Assembly: GCF_947623445.1 (NCBI RefSeq)
Contig: NC_135243.1
Location: forward strand, 16,742,501 to 16,806,500
DNA: 64,000 bases
Reading direction: 5' to 3'
Source of the DNA: Clavelina lepadiformis
Taxonomy: Eukaryota > Chordata > Ascidiacea > Aplousobranchia > Clavelinidae
Both the position numbers and the translations under genes were made by a program. Positions 21,959-36,100 of this stretch are shown here, piece after piece; positions within the stretch are counted from its first letter, which is position 1, and each line of letters opens with the position of its first letter. The notes under the pieces were generated by a model. That model ran no database searches and was not told the origin of the DNA. It saw only the letters and a list, made by a program, of their open reading frames with translations.

Positions 21959-24372
21959 CTTGTAAGATCTTGAAACCAACCATGAAAATCAGCCAGTCTA
22001 TTACCCAAGCGGAGAATCCAGTCGTGCAGCAGTTGGCTGATATGAAAGATCAGACAGAATATATGAAACAATTTCGTGTAGCTCTTGGATCAGCTCTGGA
22101 CGAAGTAAAAAATTTACGAACCGAACTCGCTCATGAAAAATCTAAAGGACTAGAGATCTTACAAAGAAAATGTCTACAACTACAAGTGTATCAAAGTAGC
22201 ACAAGCACAATCGAAAGTAATGAGGAGGAATCTTCACAACAAACTGAAGGGTCATTGGATCATGCCAACACAAATTTGTTAGTCGCAGGTAAGAGATATA
22301 AACAAGTGCTGTAAAGCGGTATTGCAGTTCCTTTCTTTAACAAGCAAAATTGTGCGTGATTTTGCCTCACTGAAAAGACAAGCAGCTCGTATATTAGGGG
22401 AAGTAGTTTCGGCTTCAATGCATTGTACATAGTTGTAACATTGCCGGATTGGCAAGTACTTTTCTCTTGACACTTACACGGGTTGGTTATAATAAACCGG
22501 TTTCAGAGCTTAAAACAGTAATTGAGAGATATGTATCTCACGATTCCGTTGGCGTAGTAAAAATCGTTTTCAAGTCTCTTTCTCACCACATGCCTTAACC
22601 AGAATCACGGTAAGAACATTTAGTTGCTTTTATTTAATTATGTTGTTGGTTTTTTAGGTCTCGAAGTTCACAAAGACATATCTCAGATAATTGCGGAGTC
22701 TGCTGAAAAAATCGATCGCGTTCGCAATGGTGTTGTTGCCAGGAAACATCAGCTTAGCGAGTTGAAGAAGAAACTGCAAGTGTCAAATTCAGTGTTGATT
22801 CGACGTGAATCAAAACTTGAAGAGAAGATCAACCAAGAACGTCAACTCCAAGAAGAAATAAAGCAGCTTGCTCTGGAACTAAGTCAATTTAAGGCGTCTG
22901 ACAAAAACCAGAAGTTGCAATTTGACAAAGAACGTGAACATTACACACACCAAACGAGCAACTTACTACAGAAAGTTACTTTCCTGGAAAGTGAAATCAC
23001 TACACTACGAACTTCAATTTATCACAAAGACAGAGAATTGGTTGAAGCCAGAAATTATTTATTATGGAGTCGTGATACAGGATGTGGTAACTGTGCCCAC
23101 ATGAAACGATACGTAAAGAGTTTAGAACATGAACTGGAGAGGTATCGCTATAGTGGCCAACCATACTCGGATCTGAGAAACATTGCTTATCATAGCAATT
23201 ACAATGAAACAGGCCAAGTGCAAGATTCCGCTGGACAACATGTCAAGAATTACTATTACAACACCAGTGACACTTCGCCTGTTAGTAGTTGCAATCGGCG
23301 ATCGTTGAAACCCCGAATTAGCCATACAAACCGAAACACTGCTGAAGTTTACCAACGCCAACAACTAGCAAATCGTCAACGCCATGAATTTCGAAACGCT
23401 AGTCAGGTACTTTCCCCCATCAGTGAAGATGCGGAAGAAAGTCTCACGGATCAAGTACAGGAAGATCTTACGGAGAACAGTTCTTGTGCGTCCTTAGCCT
23501 CTGTACAAAATGATTGCATATCGCGAGTTTCCGATCCTGCTGTTGCTTTTCCTTCCAACCTTTCACTCATCAAACCGGCCCTTGACTCAAGTCCCCAAAC
23601 ATCGAATAAAACTTATGATTATTACACCGTGCATTCTGCAGACGAAAATGTCATCAAGCCATCCGCAAACAATCACGTAGTTACGAAGCCTAGTTATCTT
23701 CAAATGTCAGACGAAAAACGTGTTTCGTGTGTGACTAAAGGCAACACAGAAGCTGGGGTACATATTTTGCAGCCTGACATTGACAACATTTGCGTTGGCG
23801 TTGATTGTCAAAACTCGCTTTTTTTCGAAAAGGTTAAGGCAAACATTATTCCTCTCCAAAACCAAGTTCCCGTTTCTGTTGCGCTTGGAAATGTAAAAGG
23901 ATCTTCCCCTGACGGCCCGATGACCAACACCAATAGAGCTATCGAAAAGTATAATTTCACACATGGCTCCCGTTCTTTTCCTTCTTTTCCAGCTTCACTC
24001 TCTCCAACACCCAGTAGTATCCTTTCGACAACGGAAGATAATACGTCCGATACCGCTGGGTGTTGCTCATCGGATTCTGGAATTTTAAGTCGCTCAGAAT
24101 CGCATAAGCGTTTCGTAAAAACCCGTCGTAGTGGGAAAAGAAAATCACAACGCTTCGTTAAATTTCGTGGACATACAATTGATGTTACTCGATTTTCGAT
24201 GCTGGAGTTTCGTCAAATTATGTGGTCTGTGTCGTCACAAGACAATGCCTCCGATGATTTCTTAAACTTTCTTGCGGCCGAAGCAAGTCGCTTGCAGAAG
24301 GATAACTATTGGGCAAATAAACACACCCTTGGTGACCCTGACGACTGGTTGAAATTGAAAGGTTCATATTAA
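21955..24372 (+). CDS. Coiled-coil protein, family not recognised
   Basis: Two exons, 21955-22288 and 22658-24372, join in frame (GCAG|GTAAGA to TTTTTTAG, phase 1) to 682 residues. Residues about 20-90 and 112-275 are rich in Lys, Glu, Gln and Leu with heptad-like spacing, for example KLEEKINQERQLQEEIKQLA, which indicates coiled coils. A CGNC motif falls at 254-257. Residues about 280-590 are Ser/Asn/Thr-rich and probably disordered. A strongly basic patch follows at about 594-616 (KTRRSGKRKSQRFVKFRG), then a more ordered tail with VTRFSMLEFRQIMW and a final DPDDWLKLKGSY. The long open frame and the clean splice join make it a real gene. The layout would fit a centrosomal, cytoskeletal or scaffold protein, but nothing diagnostic is present and I do not assign a function. 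An upstream coding exon cannot be ruled out. Confidence 0.85.
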
Positions 24373-26758
24373 TCAACTTCTGTTTTGATCATTGTGGTAT
24401 ATTGGTGCTGTGATTTGCTATCTTATTTATTAATCAAATTGTAAGAATTTTTGTGTCCATCGCGATTCTGCAGAGTTTTGAATTCGTAAATATATCAGTT
24501 GTAATTTCCTGTACAATACTTTTTGACAAAAGCAAAGTTTTCTAGAATGCTTTATTTTTTCTGCCGTTTGTTTACTTTTGAAGTAGGTTACCATAGGTTT
24601 AATTTTTATTCATTTTAGTTTCAAAAGGAATCGCATACTTTATTACGATATAGTAAAGTAATTAGCCATAGTTGCTAGCCTATATTCAAATTATTAATAA
24701 TGTTCATTTGACGGGACATGACTTCATTATATCCTATAGGCCATAGGGCAACATCTATAAAGTTCAAAATGTACAGGAGAAATTTGCAAAAGTGTAGGTT
24801 GAGTTCTGATTAATTATCATACAAGCTAAACCAAACATAAATTGATTCTTAATCACCAGCGATGTGGCATTTATGGAGTGTTTTCTCAGTACGAACAGCA
24901 AACACGACTTGTTGCAGAATGTGTTGCAATATTTCTTTTATAGCGAAAATTTGAAACTTGTGGAAAGTAGTGAGTTAAAACTAAAAACGTTTTCACATGA
25001 TTTCCTATTCTAAAGATTTTATGCATGATGTGTGATGCGCGCAATTTCGTTATTGCACGCCAGCAATAACGAAACTATAATCGCTCCGCATTCAGTCTAG
25101 CTATAAGTCTATAGGCTATAGGCCTACTCATAAGCTGGAATCTATACAGCAATCGATCTTTGGAAAGTTTCAATATAACATTGTGGCACTACTCATGAGT
25201 CATGACATATAATTATCGTCATATGTTTAATAACTAGCGCTACCTCGTGATTGTTTTCATTTTTAACTTGGCATTTTCGAAATAAAGCTTCCAAATTATA
25301 AAAATACCGAACTTCTGATAGATACCTATCATCTGTAAACAGATATCGTTAATAAACTTGAAAGGTTTTTAGTGTTTATTATTTAACTAACCACTTATTG
25401 TTTGAAAACGATGATAACAAGTTGATATCTTAATGTCGAAGAAAGTCCGAATCAAACTGGCCTGCGGAGATTTTAGATTTCCATTAGCGGGTTGCAAGGA
25501 TCTATTTTGAGAAGAGCTGGTGACCCCAGCTTTTGAAAAATTATCATAGTTTATCAATTATCACAATTGGAAGTGTATTCTGTAACTGCCAATGCATGTC
25601 ACATCAAGTTTGTTCCCTCCAAAGTTTCCGAGTAAACTTGTTCCTGATGGTGGGTTGTACTTCAGAAGTGAAATATTACCTACTCATGATAGCCTAACTT
25701 TTGGTACTTTTTGACAGTCACTTTACCAGTGCGCTTTAACCGTCTTATGCTTTTTGCATACTGTTTTACAATTGATATCAGTTCTACTAGAATTACACAA
25801 TAAAAATGCATTGATTTAAAACTATGCATAGCTACAGTATATTATAGCATAAAACTATATCCACGAATTTATTACGTCAAAACAATTTCCAGTGACGCCA
25901 AAGGAATAAAAACATCAGTCTTGCACCATATTCGCGAACGAAAAAATACTTATACGCAGGAAATCAAAATCGCATTATTTGGTTTCTGCGTAGACGCCAA
26001 AGTCCAAACAAACCGTCTCCTTGTCTCAACCTCGTGCTCTCACACACGCCATATTCAGGCGATTAAACTTTGTAATCCAGTCTCGTGTCGCCCATTGCTT
26101 CACCTTATAATTGATAAAATAACAGAGACATAAGGGACAAAATTTACCACAACCATAATCTTCTTCCGTTTATATTATCTTTTTCTTTCTAGAAACTAAT
26201 ACCAGCTAAGTAATAGATTATATGATTATAGGAGTGGTTACAACATAAACGCCCTTTAAGTTGATCTCCTTTTTGCAGTTCGAGTTTTATTACCTCAAAT
26301 TTTTGGGCCTAAAACAAGTATATATATATGAAATCATGCATTAGGTCGTTGCAGAGTTGAAGAATTTAAATAAAATTTACCAGCTATTGATTAACGGGGT
26401 TTTGAAAAGAGAAAACCGTATGTTTAACTTTTCTTCCCAATTTATTTTAGTTTGTTGGTGCTGCTCGTATAATAACGCAACACGGTCCAGTTGCCTTTAC
26501 CTGCGACGATAAGTAATCGAGCGTATATCGCAACTGATAAAGGTAAAATGAAATCGTATCGAGGACTTGGGTGAATGCAAAGATAAGACAAACTGGAACT
26601 AGAGACGGTTATCAGTGGCACGTAAACGCTTATATATTGGTTGCAAAAACAATAACAATAGATTTGCACCAACTACAACTTAACTGCTAAAACGTCTTTT
26701 ACATTTTGAAACTCAGATCAACTCGAGCCTATCGGATGACATGACTAGAGTAAAGTCT

Positions 26759-27060
26759 AAGTCAAGTCATTTGGCAAACAAAACTCGAGTTCGAACCAAG
26801 TCAATGAATTTCTACTTCGTTTAATACCTCGGTATAAGCGAAAAAAAAATTCATTTCAAATGTTACTTTAGTATTTTTCTATTGTGTAAGGACAAAAAAC
26901 TGTTCTACTTTTAAGCCGAAAAGCGACAAGAAACAATAACAGGATTTTGAAAATATTTCGAACATTAACCAGAGTCAAGTATTTTACGCAATTTCCTGAA
27001 AAGGGACTCGAATCAAGTTAGGTTTTTGAAAAAAGTGACTGGAATCCGACTCAAGTCATT
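26759..27060. repeat. Possible degenerate dispersed repeat with AGTCAAGTCA words
   Basis: The words AAGTCAAGTCAT (26759), ACTCGAGTTCG, GGACTCGAATCAAG and ACTCAAGTCATT (27049) recur over 300 bases. This suggests an old repeat built on GACTCAAGTC. Ends and family cannot be defined by eye. Confidence 0.3.
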
Positions 27061-28899
27061 ATGAATCTGCTGCTTAAGCTGTAATTTTAAATGAAATTAT
27101 TATTTAATACTGCTGCTTCAGATATTAATAATCAAAAATAATTTAAAACTACAGTCAATAAATCAATACTTTTTAATTGATGTTGCATCGAAGTCAAAAA
27201 CCTTGAAAATAGATATTCAGAAAATGAGCCACCGCGTGAGAACATCCTGTATCTGTTATTCACTTTATTGATTGGTATAAACTATAAATTAATAAACGAA
27301 ATTGTAGGGACTGGCTCTATAAACTCTTCTAGCTGAACATTGTTTCATAAATGAAAAATACAGATTAGAAAGTGCGTTGTTGGCATGTGTCTGTCGTTTA
27401 ACTATCCGATATGTCTGGAAAAATATTTGATTATTGTTTTTTCCGTGTCGATTCTCTTCGCAGCTATTCAGACAGCCTATTTATTTTAAAGATTATTATA
27501 ATAACGAATTATTCAACACAATCATTTATGTGCAATCTACCGGTAGATGTCGCATATGCAATGAAACAACTGGCTTGAAGCTTATTTATTAATCCCCATT
27601 GTAGAATATAACTGTTGAAGACATAAAAAGTCTCGTGTATTTACTAAAAATTTAAACATTGTCGTTTTCATTTGATTATTTTATTGGTTTATAGAATTTA
27701 TCAGTATAGCCTAGAAATGACTCAATTAACTTTAACCAAATCAATGTATGACTAATACGGTCAGCTATTAAGCATCACAGAGTAGTTAACTTTCTTTATC
27801 TTATACTTTGTGATTATTCAGTAGAACTAAATTTCTTTTATAGAATTTTTAAAAGTCTTTTATGTTGGCAAAATTTCATAACTGCAACACTATTTTACAC
27901 GTTGTAAAGTCGAAGGGTTAAGCTTGAAGCTTTATAGGTTATATACTTGTTATGGAGTTATTATGTCGTCCCGCTATAATGGTTACCATTATATTTTTGC
28001 CCACTCACAAGCAATGACGAAAAACAAACGATACAATATTTTGTATGCAAAATACCTGTCAAACATTTATTCCAAGAAATTGTCGAAGTAAAGTCAAACA
28101 CCATTGACTACAGTGTCAACATGCGTGCTACATTTTTAATACAATTATACGAGTACCATCACTGACATTATACCAGACGTTTTGACAAAGGTTTGCTAAT
28201 TAACACGGAATTGATTTTTATCTCTATAGTTTAAAAACGGTAATTTCCCAACGTCTAGTTTGAAAAATGTTTTATTTTTCCAGGACGTATGAGGTCATGC
28301 AGGAAAGAGAATAAAACATTTACTCATATGGTTGACTGAGCTATATCCTTTGGGATACAACCCGTTTAAAGATGTGTGACATATGATACGTAATTGTCCC
28401 TAATGATTGACACCAGTTCTTTACTTGACGATATATTAACCTACAGTCTCGCCTTTTGCCTTTTTGTCGTAAACTTTTACACCAGCTGACCGTCATTACA
28501 AAGTGCGCAGGTGAAATCACTAGTGGACAATGTTGGCCAGAACTTGCCTTGTTGAATTATCAGCGCCAAACAATGGGCGGACTGGAGTCAAGATAATGAG
28601 AAATCACGAGCATAAATATTATGATAAGGTCGTGGTGATAAAATGGCCCGAGTACGAACACGCATGTAGTCCGTAACTAGCTCGATTAGCTGAAGAGAGA
28701 TTAATCTCACAAGAATAACCAAAAAGAAAAAAAGATTGCTGCTTGACGTACCCAAAAATGTCTTAAACCAACTCACATACTACCAAATGCAGCCAAGAGC
28801 TAGTGGGTTTAGTGAATGTCGGAGTTGGTAATTTTACTAGAGCAGAAATATTTGCTTCTTTCGGTTTTAGTTGTTCTGCAACTAGCGTAGGGCCATAGG

Positions 28900-28917
28900 C
28901 CAATGGTTATATATTTT
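28900..28917 (+). promoter_or_regulatory. Candidate CCAAT/TATA core promoter of ephrin 1
   Basis: CCAATGGTTATATATTTTG begins about 155 bases upstream of the ephrin 1 start codon. Spacing and orientation are reasonable for a core promoter, but such words are common in AT-rich DNA. Confidence 0.25.
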
Positions 28918-29056
28918 GTCTATATCAGCTCTGATTGTTTTCAAAAATTATTTCTGTAGATGTAGATGCTGTGTCGTATTTTTTGGTCTCGAAGAACTTG
29001 CAACCTAAATCTTTCTTTTAAACGTAGATCTTATTGGTAAACAATTAACTAGTACA

Positions 29057-32000
29057 ATGGCGACAGGTCATTTTGTTTTGTCGGTATTTTTGATGTTGAG
29101 CATCTCTGTTCAAACTGAAGCGAATACGGAACGTCACGTGATCTATTGGAATACAGCAATGACGCCAGGGTAAGAATTTTTCATTTGCTGTAATAATGAA
29201 TTTTTGATGATTATGAATTAATCTGTATTCAATTGATAAAGGCGAAATGAGTAAGGCTAAGTTTTGGTAGAATATGATACAGGTATATTCAAATAAAGTC
29301 CGCCAAATAAAATGCAAGTGAATTTCTTACAATATTGCAAGGCAATTTTCCGGACATCTGGACTAAGTTTTGTTAGATCAAGTTAGAAACGTGTTTGACC
29401 CCAAAGAAATTCTTATGAGTTTGACAATTGCGCAGTAAAACCGCACGCATCGCATAACAACCAGTTGAACGACGCGCCATTCTGATGGGACTGTCTGTGA
29501 GCAACAAATGTAGTCATTTTATGACCATCTCCGCTGCCATGCGATACAATGTGACATTCTCAGACTCTACTGAGTTATTGATTAAACGACTGCGTGTCTA
29601 TTGTTATACCCACGTATGTATACTGACTGGTTTCCTTAATTAAAACGGTAACAAGTAAATCGGTCAATTTGTGACGTTTAGCGTCGCTTCGGCACATCCG
29701 CTTTCTCATGACCTGACGTTAGGAATTGTTTGTTAGTTGTTTTGTACCGTTGTGATTTCCCCTGTCACCATCACAAACAATCATGATTTGTGTAATGTGG
29801 GACAAATCTGCTGGGATCAAAAACTTTTTCTCAGCGTGGGCGTACATAACGTTTTCCGTGGGTTTTTAGGGAATTTATTTACAAAGAATAGTAAACACAT
29901 CTTTTGTGAAGGTTTATAAACAAAACGTCGCTAATGAAAACACCTTAGTTGCCACGCTGATTTCATTCTTAAAGCATTACAGATTAGTTTTGCGTGTGAG
30001 TTATAATAATCACCACGCGATAAATGTTTTATGATGGCTGGGGGTATTGACTATTTAGAGCAATTAGCAATTGGCTTAAATAAATACAGAGCCTCCGTAA
30101 CTTGAACAATAAAACTTTGCACGGTGCATTGTCTTTTTCAGAAAAATAAGTCGACTACGCCACTTCGGTCAGAACAATTGTCGCGGCTTTGCAAAAATTA
30201 CCAAGCGACCTAAAGCTCGTGGTTAAAGATGTCCTATTGTGTAACCTTTTCTTACAAGTTTAACAAAACATAAAATAACAAACTTGCTTTCAGCGTTGCT
30301 CTCAACTTATCAATCTCCGGTGGCCAAAGTAAAGTTTTTCTTGTCCACAACGTTCAGTTCAAATATTTATTTTCCGTTCTCCGCCCGCCATAGAAATGGA
30401 AAACCTATCAAAAGAAAATAAAGGCTGAGACTATCAGATTATATCTGTCGAAAAACGTATCATTATTTTCAATAACAAATTGTTGGTTATTTTTCCAAGT
30501 TTAGGCACTTGTAGTAAGCTGCAAAGACATTCACTCCTGTATTGCGAAACAGATATAGATCACTGAGCTGCGTATTTCCATGACTAACTGATTTTATCTC
30601 CCGCACAAAAGTCAGGGTATTGTTATGGTGTAGAAAACTGTAAATAAGTTGATATTGCTCATGCAGAGAGTTGGAAGCCAAGTTGAGTGCCACTGCGTAC
30701 GCCTCACTTTCAAATCTGTCATTTTTGGCAGAAATTTCCTTAAATTATTTAAATTTTAGCAATTAGAATGGAAGGTTAAAGTACTGATATATGCTTTTCT
30801 TCTGACAGATTGCCCAATGACGAATTTTGAAATCAATTTACATTTTTTCATAGACTTTCCGGAAAGGATTTTGTCGTAAACGTTGAAATTGGCCAGTTTA
30901 TGGACATTCTATGTCCTCAGCACAGTCTCTTGGGAATTACGAATGGACCACGGGAACTTTCAACCTTTGACCTGTATAACGTCACGGAAAACGAATTCGA
31001 TCAATGCAAATCGGGAGGTAAGTCGTAGTATAGAATTAGAAAATGGTATAGCAATCAATAGCATTAAAAATTCTCTGCTAAGAGGATTTTCGTTTTCAAG
31101 AGATACCTTAGTCAACAAAAACCGACAATTATTGTCAAAAACCGAGTCGTATGTCCCTAACCTTTTAACCTTTTTTGTCCCAAAACGCTATTTTTAAAGC
31201 GTTTGGATATAATCCGTTACGGTAAAATGTTTCAAATTTCAAATTCACACACGTGAAAATGTTAAAATGCAGTTAAACCTCTATAATCCTGCTAAGCTTT
31301 AGTCGGGTCGTTGCCAATTGCCATGGATTTAATTGTAGTTTTTGTTTATTTTTGACAGGTCGCAAGAATTTCATATTTACATGCGATCGACCGGAACGTG
31401 AAAATAAGCTGACAATAAAGTTTCAACTCATCAGTCCGTCACCTCTTGGATTTCGATTTCAATACTGCCAGGACTATTATTTGTTAGGTAGGAACATTTA
31501 TCACTGCTTTAATCGTGTTTCATATTTTTGTCGTTATGCGTGAGAAAAAATATGGATATTTGGCGTTTTTATTGGAAAAAATTTCAGCTTTAAGTAATTA
31601 CCGGTTTCTAATAATGTTTTGACGTTATTATGCGATGACTTGGCAGAATCTGAGCTTTTGCTTGGACGCCCATTTCATGTAACTAATTTTAGCTCGAAAA
31701 ATTAATAGGTTTATGTCGATTAGAGTCAAAATTCACGCCCTTGCAGTACCGCCCTATATAGAGTAGACGTCCCATTATCAAATCAACCTTCTTCCTTGGT
31801 CATGGTCACGATTTGTTTGACATTTAGATTCTCCCGCGCTTATTTGGTTAGGTTATAGGCTTACTGCAGAAAACGTCTATCAAAGCGCAACATGATTTCA
31901 ACCAATATGGAAAGTCTACTGACTATCTTATCAGACATATATACACTCGGGGCTAGAAAATAAATCATTTATGATACGATCCCCTATTGCTTTGCGGGAA

Positions 32001-33175
32001 TAGGTTTTTGTTGGTAGAATTAGCAACACTCGTTTTTAGTTAATACAAGAATCTTACCAGTGCTTCTTTTTTATTTCACAGCTTCTCCACGCAGCCAGAG
32101 ATCAAAGCCTGGCTGTCACCAAGACTTGACGCGACTTCGCATATCGGTTGCGTGCAAAGGTAGGTCCACAAACATAAAGCATCATGCAGTAAGGATAAAT
32201 ATGCAAGGAGTTTGCGCTATCACGCTGTATAATTTGTATTTGGTTTCGGTTATCAACCTGCACGCAGCACTCGGTGTTTATTCCTATTTTTACTTTACAT
32301 ATTTACGAAACTTTGCTCATTGTCGCTTATTCTTAAATAACTAGTTACTGGAAATGGAAAGAGGATTAATATATAGACCTAAATTCGTCAACACTTGACA
32401 CAGCAGCGTGGCAATCATAGGCTTAAAAATTTGTAGAAAAACCCAAAAACGACATTTATGCCGTGTAGCCCTAGCTCTGGTAGTCTTTTGGTAGTGTGTT
32501 CTACATAACCTTTATATCTAAAAACGTAGTACTCCGACGAGTAAGTGGGCTGTGGAAAATAACATGAACGTCAATACCACTTAATCGTGGTAATAATAGG
32601 GCAGCGGTTTAATTGGCTATAAATGTGGATCTGTTAATTTATGTGCTCTACAAAATTGCCACTTGTCAGTGCTTTATGATGATTAAATTTAAGCTTGGCA
32701 ATAAATAATTGATTGTTCTGCTTCGCATGATTTAAGTCTGCTTTTTTTGTCCACAGAAGAACCAACAACCACCACAACTTCTTCCACTACTACTACGACA
32801 ACAACCACAACAACATCTACTACAAGAAAATCGGAAATGTCCAGACTTCTTCAGAGCAACAAGGATTACTCAGACTTCATTCGACGGTTGCTACATTCTG
32901 AAAAACAAAGCGTTTCCGTGGAAACTAACACAGAAAGCAAGGATCACTACTCATCTGTGGTTGTGCCCATGATCGTCCGACCTAACAACGTATTAAACAA
33001 TGATTCTGAATCTAATAAAGAGCCTGAAGTACTTGCGTCAAACGGACAAAATGATGACGGGCGCAACAGCGCACAATCACCCCATTCAAACCTTTTTAAT
33101 ACTAAGATGTACATTTTCGTATTCTTTGCTGCAGTAGTTTCCATCCTTATTTCAGAGAATGTCACTCGGATATAG
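29057..33175 (+). CDS. EFNA: Ephrin 1 of the cluster, GPI-anchored (ephrin-A-type) Eph ligand
   Basis: Five exons, 29057-29169, 30854-31017, 31359-31487, 32082-32159 and 32757-33175, with intron phases 2, 1, 1, 1, encode 300 residues. Residues 1-22 form a signal peptide. The mature protein opens with RHVIYWNTAMTPG, the ephrin first strand. The receptor-binding domain runs to about 161, with canonical cysteines 58 (DILCP), 89, 101 and 147 and an N-glycosylation site at Asn80 (NVT). SPSPLGFRF lies at the receptor-binding G-H loop. Two extra cysteines, 129 and 160, are discussed in the findings. A Thr-rich stalk (about 164-180) precedes a polar segment. The C-terminal hydrophobic segment from about 279 has no basic cytoplasmic tail, which fits a GPI-anchor signal. 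Ephrins signal by cell contact to Eph kinases, with roles in ascidian embryonic patterning. The letter assignment among Ciona ephrins cannot be made from this sequence. Confidence 0.93.
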
Positions 33176-36100
33176 TCGTTAACACAGAAAAACAATTTTT
33201 CTCCTTCCATTGCTTTCAATGTCATCAGTCCGAGGTTTTTGGTTGTCTTTTTATAAGTTGTGGAATACTCAAGCTGTAAAGTTGGTTGATTTGTCAATGC
33301 CACACCACAGATGATCCGACAAGAAACTTACTTTTACTGTGGTAAGTGTCAATAAACAATCTTTTGGTCATAGTTTGGTTTAGAAAGAACCATAATGTTT
33401 ATATTTAATCATCCGCAAAGTTTCTAAGTAACCGGCGGCAATAGACTGAGAGGTTTGTTGCTGAGTGGCTTCACTTAACCGATATTTTATTTATTAAATT
33501 TTAAAGAATTATCTGAACGGTGTTGACACAACGACAAACCAACCAGCTTTACAAGAAACACGACAATCTACCTTTACAGCGATGAAACCTCAACTTCGTT
33601 ACATTTAATACAGAAAATGTAGCTCGTGGTAGGATGCGCTGATCAGCATTCAGCTTCATCTTTCCATCTACACTTTTTATGTGCAATTGCTTTTTCCTTC
33701 TTCACTGTTATTTTGTATCTATCCTTGCCCTAATCTTCCATGTTTGTTCCGTTGCCAAATGTTTTGCCAAATAAAAGAGTTTTCTGGCTTGATGTTCTGA
33801 TTTGCAATTTATTATTTCGGATGCCTTTTAGGGCTGGAGCATGATATGAAAAGGAGTTTCGCACATGCCGCAAGGTGGCGAAAAGCGTAAACTAAAGTTC
33901 ACGGTTTCTAGCAAAAGTTAAATTGACAAATAAAGAAACTTTTGGTAAATGGTAAGCATACATTTGTACTTAATATGCCGCTGGCTAACATTATAACCAA
34001 AAAATTATAGCAAAAAAGCTCATTTTCTTGAAATGGACCAATTCATCAAATTCCAAAAACCCAAATTCTGAAAAATATTTCTAGCTTTGTTAAACTGAAT
34101 ATTTCAAACCCACATAACAAACTACATATGTATATTCATATATATATGATTTTGTATAGTTATTACTTTCGTTACAACGATTTTGTAGATTAGAAACGCT
34201 ACTAAGCAGTGTTATACTTACAACCGGTGTATGTTAATGAGCTTAGTAACCGTTTTCAATTTATAATAAAGGTTCAAATGCCGGTAAAAGCGTTGAACAG
34301 ATTGATTACAAATAAGCAAATACTGCAAAACTGCTATTGAAATAAACTGAAAAAACCTAGAGGATAGAAACAAAATTTTTCTGTAAAATGATAAACGCCT
34401 AGCAAAGTTGACAGCGCACTTAAAATTTCATGCTTGTTAATCGATCTAATTCCCAAGTGTAGCCTATATGTACGTGACTGTACCCAGCATTACGATAAGT
34501 GTTGACGTTATGATAACAATGTCCATAAGTTTTGGTCTAAAAATAAGTTATATCTGCTTTCGCCAAAAGAACCGTTAACGGTTAACTATCTAACGCATAT
34601 ACGTCCATTTCATCAAAAATGACTTGTTGCATGAAACCTGTGTTATCTCGCTTAACCGTCACTTTCTTACGCCTTGAAACATTTTGTTTTGTCGCAATAA
34701 AAACTCTCAAGAGAAGTTGCAGTAACTCTTTATTCTGAAAATATGTTTTAATTATCAAAATTGTAAGAAAGAAGTAAAATTCCTTGTGAAAAGTGACTGG
34801 TACAAGAGGACTTATATACGAAACTGCTGTTAACGAGCATTGACAAAATCTTTTGCGTTAAAGCAATATTGTAGCATGTTAAGAGATTCACTTTATCGTT
34901 TACTGCATGTTGTATTTAACGTTGTTGCAAAATGTATACGGGAAAAAATGCCTAAGCACTATGTGTGGACAATAGAAAGAATGATAAATGTTAGTGCAAA
35001 ATATTCTTAATAGAATGTTTAAAACGACTTCAAAAATAAAATTACTTAAAAATCGTTTACAGCTTTCCCATGCTTAACAAGAAGAATAATGAACATTTAT
35101 GATGCAGTACGGCTATTTATACACTATTTCCTGTCCTTTAGGAAGCTAAGCCTGATGAGCATGACCATACGAACATGCATTATTTGAGTAAACTGTTAAG
35201 TTTTAAGGTCAACTGTGTTTTTGTTCGTTTCATAATTTAAATTGCTATCGCTTCGCAAAAGACTATTGGGTCTCTCCAGAACTCGATAACATCCGTAAAT
35301 TTGTGAAACGCTGTACAGAAGGAGTCGCTATTTGTTAGGAGAAATGAAGCTAGGTATAACCGCGAAAAATAAATCGATAGTTCGATTTAAATTAACTCTT
35401 ATCTGGAAATTCCCCATAACGGTAGTTTTTGATTATCACGAGGAAATTATTATTAATAACGTTTGTTTGTTGCTTATTGTCCCAATGTAAATACGTATAA
35501 TACAAATTTGTATTGAGCAGTTTGTGACAGAATGTTGGGTATTCACATGCTTTTATTAACTATATTGCGCAATGTGCATCATGGCATAACTTTTTATGGT
35601 AAGTCAGTTACATGGTACAGACGTAAATCTCTGGTTTCTGTCAAAAAGCCTCTTTAGCCGTTTAGTGGAAGATCTAAAGCTTACCAAAGTTTAAATTGCG
35701 TCTAAGTGTGCATAAGCTTCTGTAATAATCAGACAAAGACTTTTTTCTTGAACATAACAACCCGCTGTGTAGAGCGTTTTTCTTCGCTTCGTGTCTCGTA
35801 TTCCGCGGACCAAAGACGAGAGACCCGTGAAGGTTGTTGTATCATTTTGTTTTGCAGAGAACAAACTAGTTCAGTACTAATGGCCTCTTCGTTACTGAAA
35901 AGGCCTTGCTACTGTCGACGGTTTAGAAAGTTTAACGACATGATCGGTCTGAAGGGTTTGACGAAGGCTAATTGCAAACTTTGTGGCTAGAATTTGAGCA
36001 TTATATGAGCATCACAAATCCAGTATTAATGCAATACATGTACTGTAGGCTACTGTACATCCCATAGCTGCCGTTTTGTACGCTTATGTTTGTTTTAACA

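Larger units (their letters stand above)
24373..29056. other. Intergenic region upstream of the ephrin cluster
   Basis: About 4.7 kb, AT-rich. It contains the 3' UTR of the coiled-coil gene, a degenerate dispersed-repeat-like patch at 26759-27060 and the presumed promoter region of ephrin 1. No open frame looks coding, and no RNA gene was recognised. Confidence 0.55.

Noticed and set aside
35706..35990. 94-codon frame upstream of ephrin 2, rich in Cys and Arg
   Set aside because: No splice partners, no family match and no conserved spacing of the cysteines.
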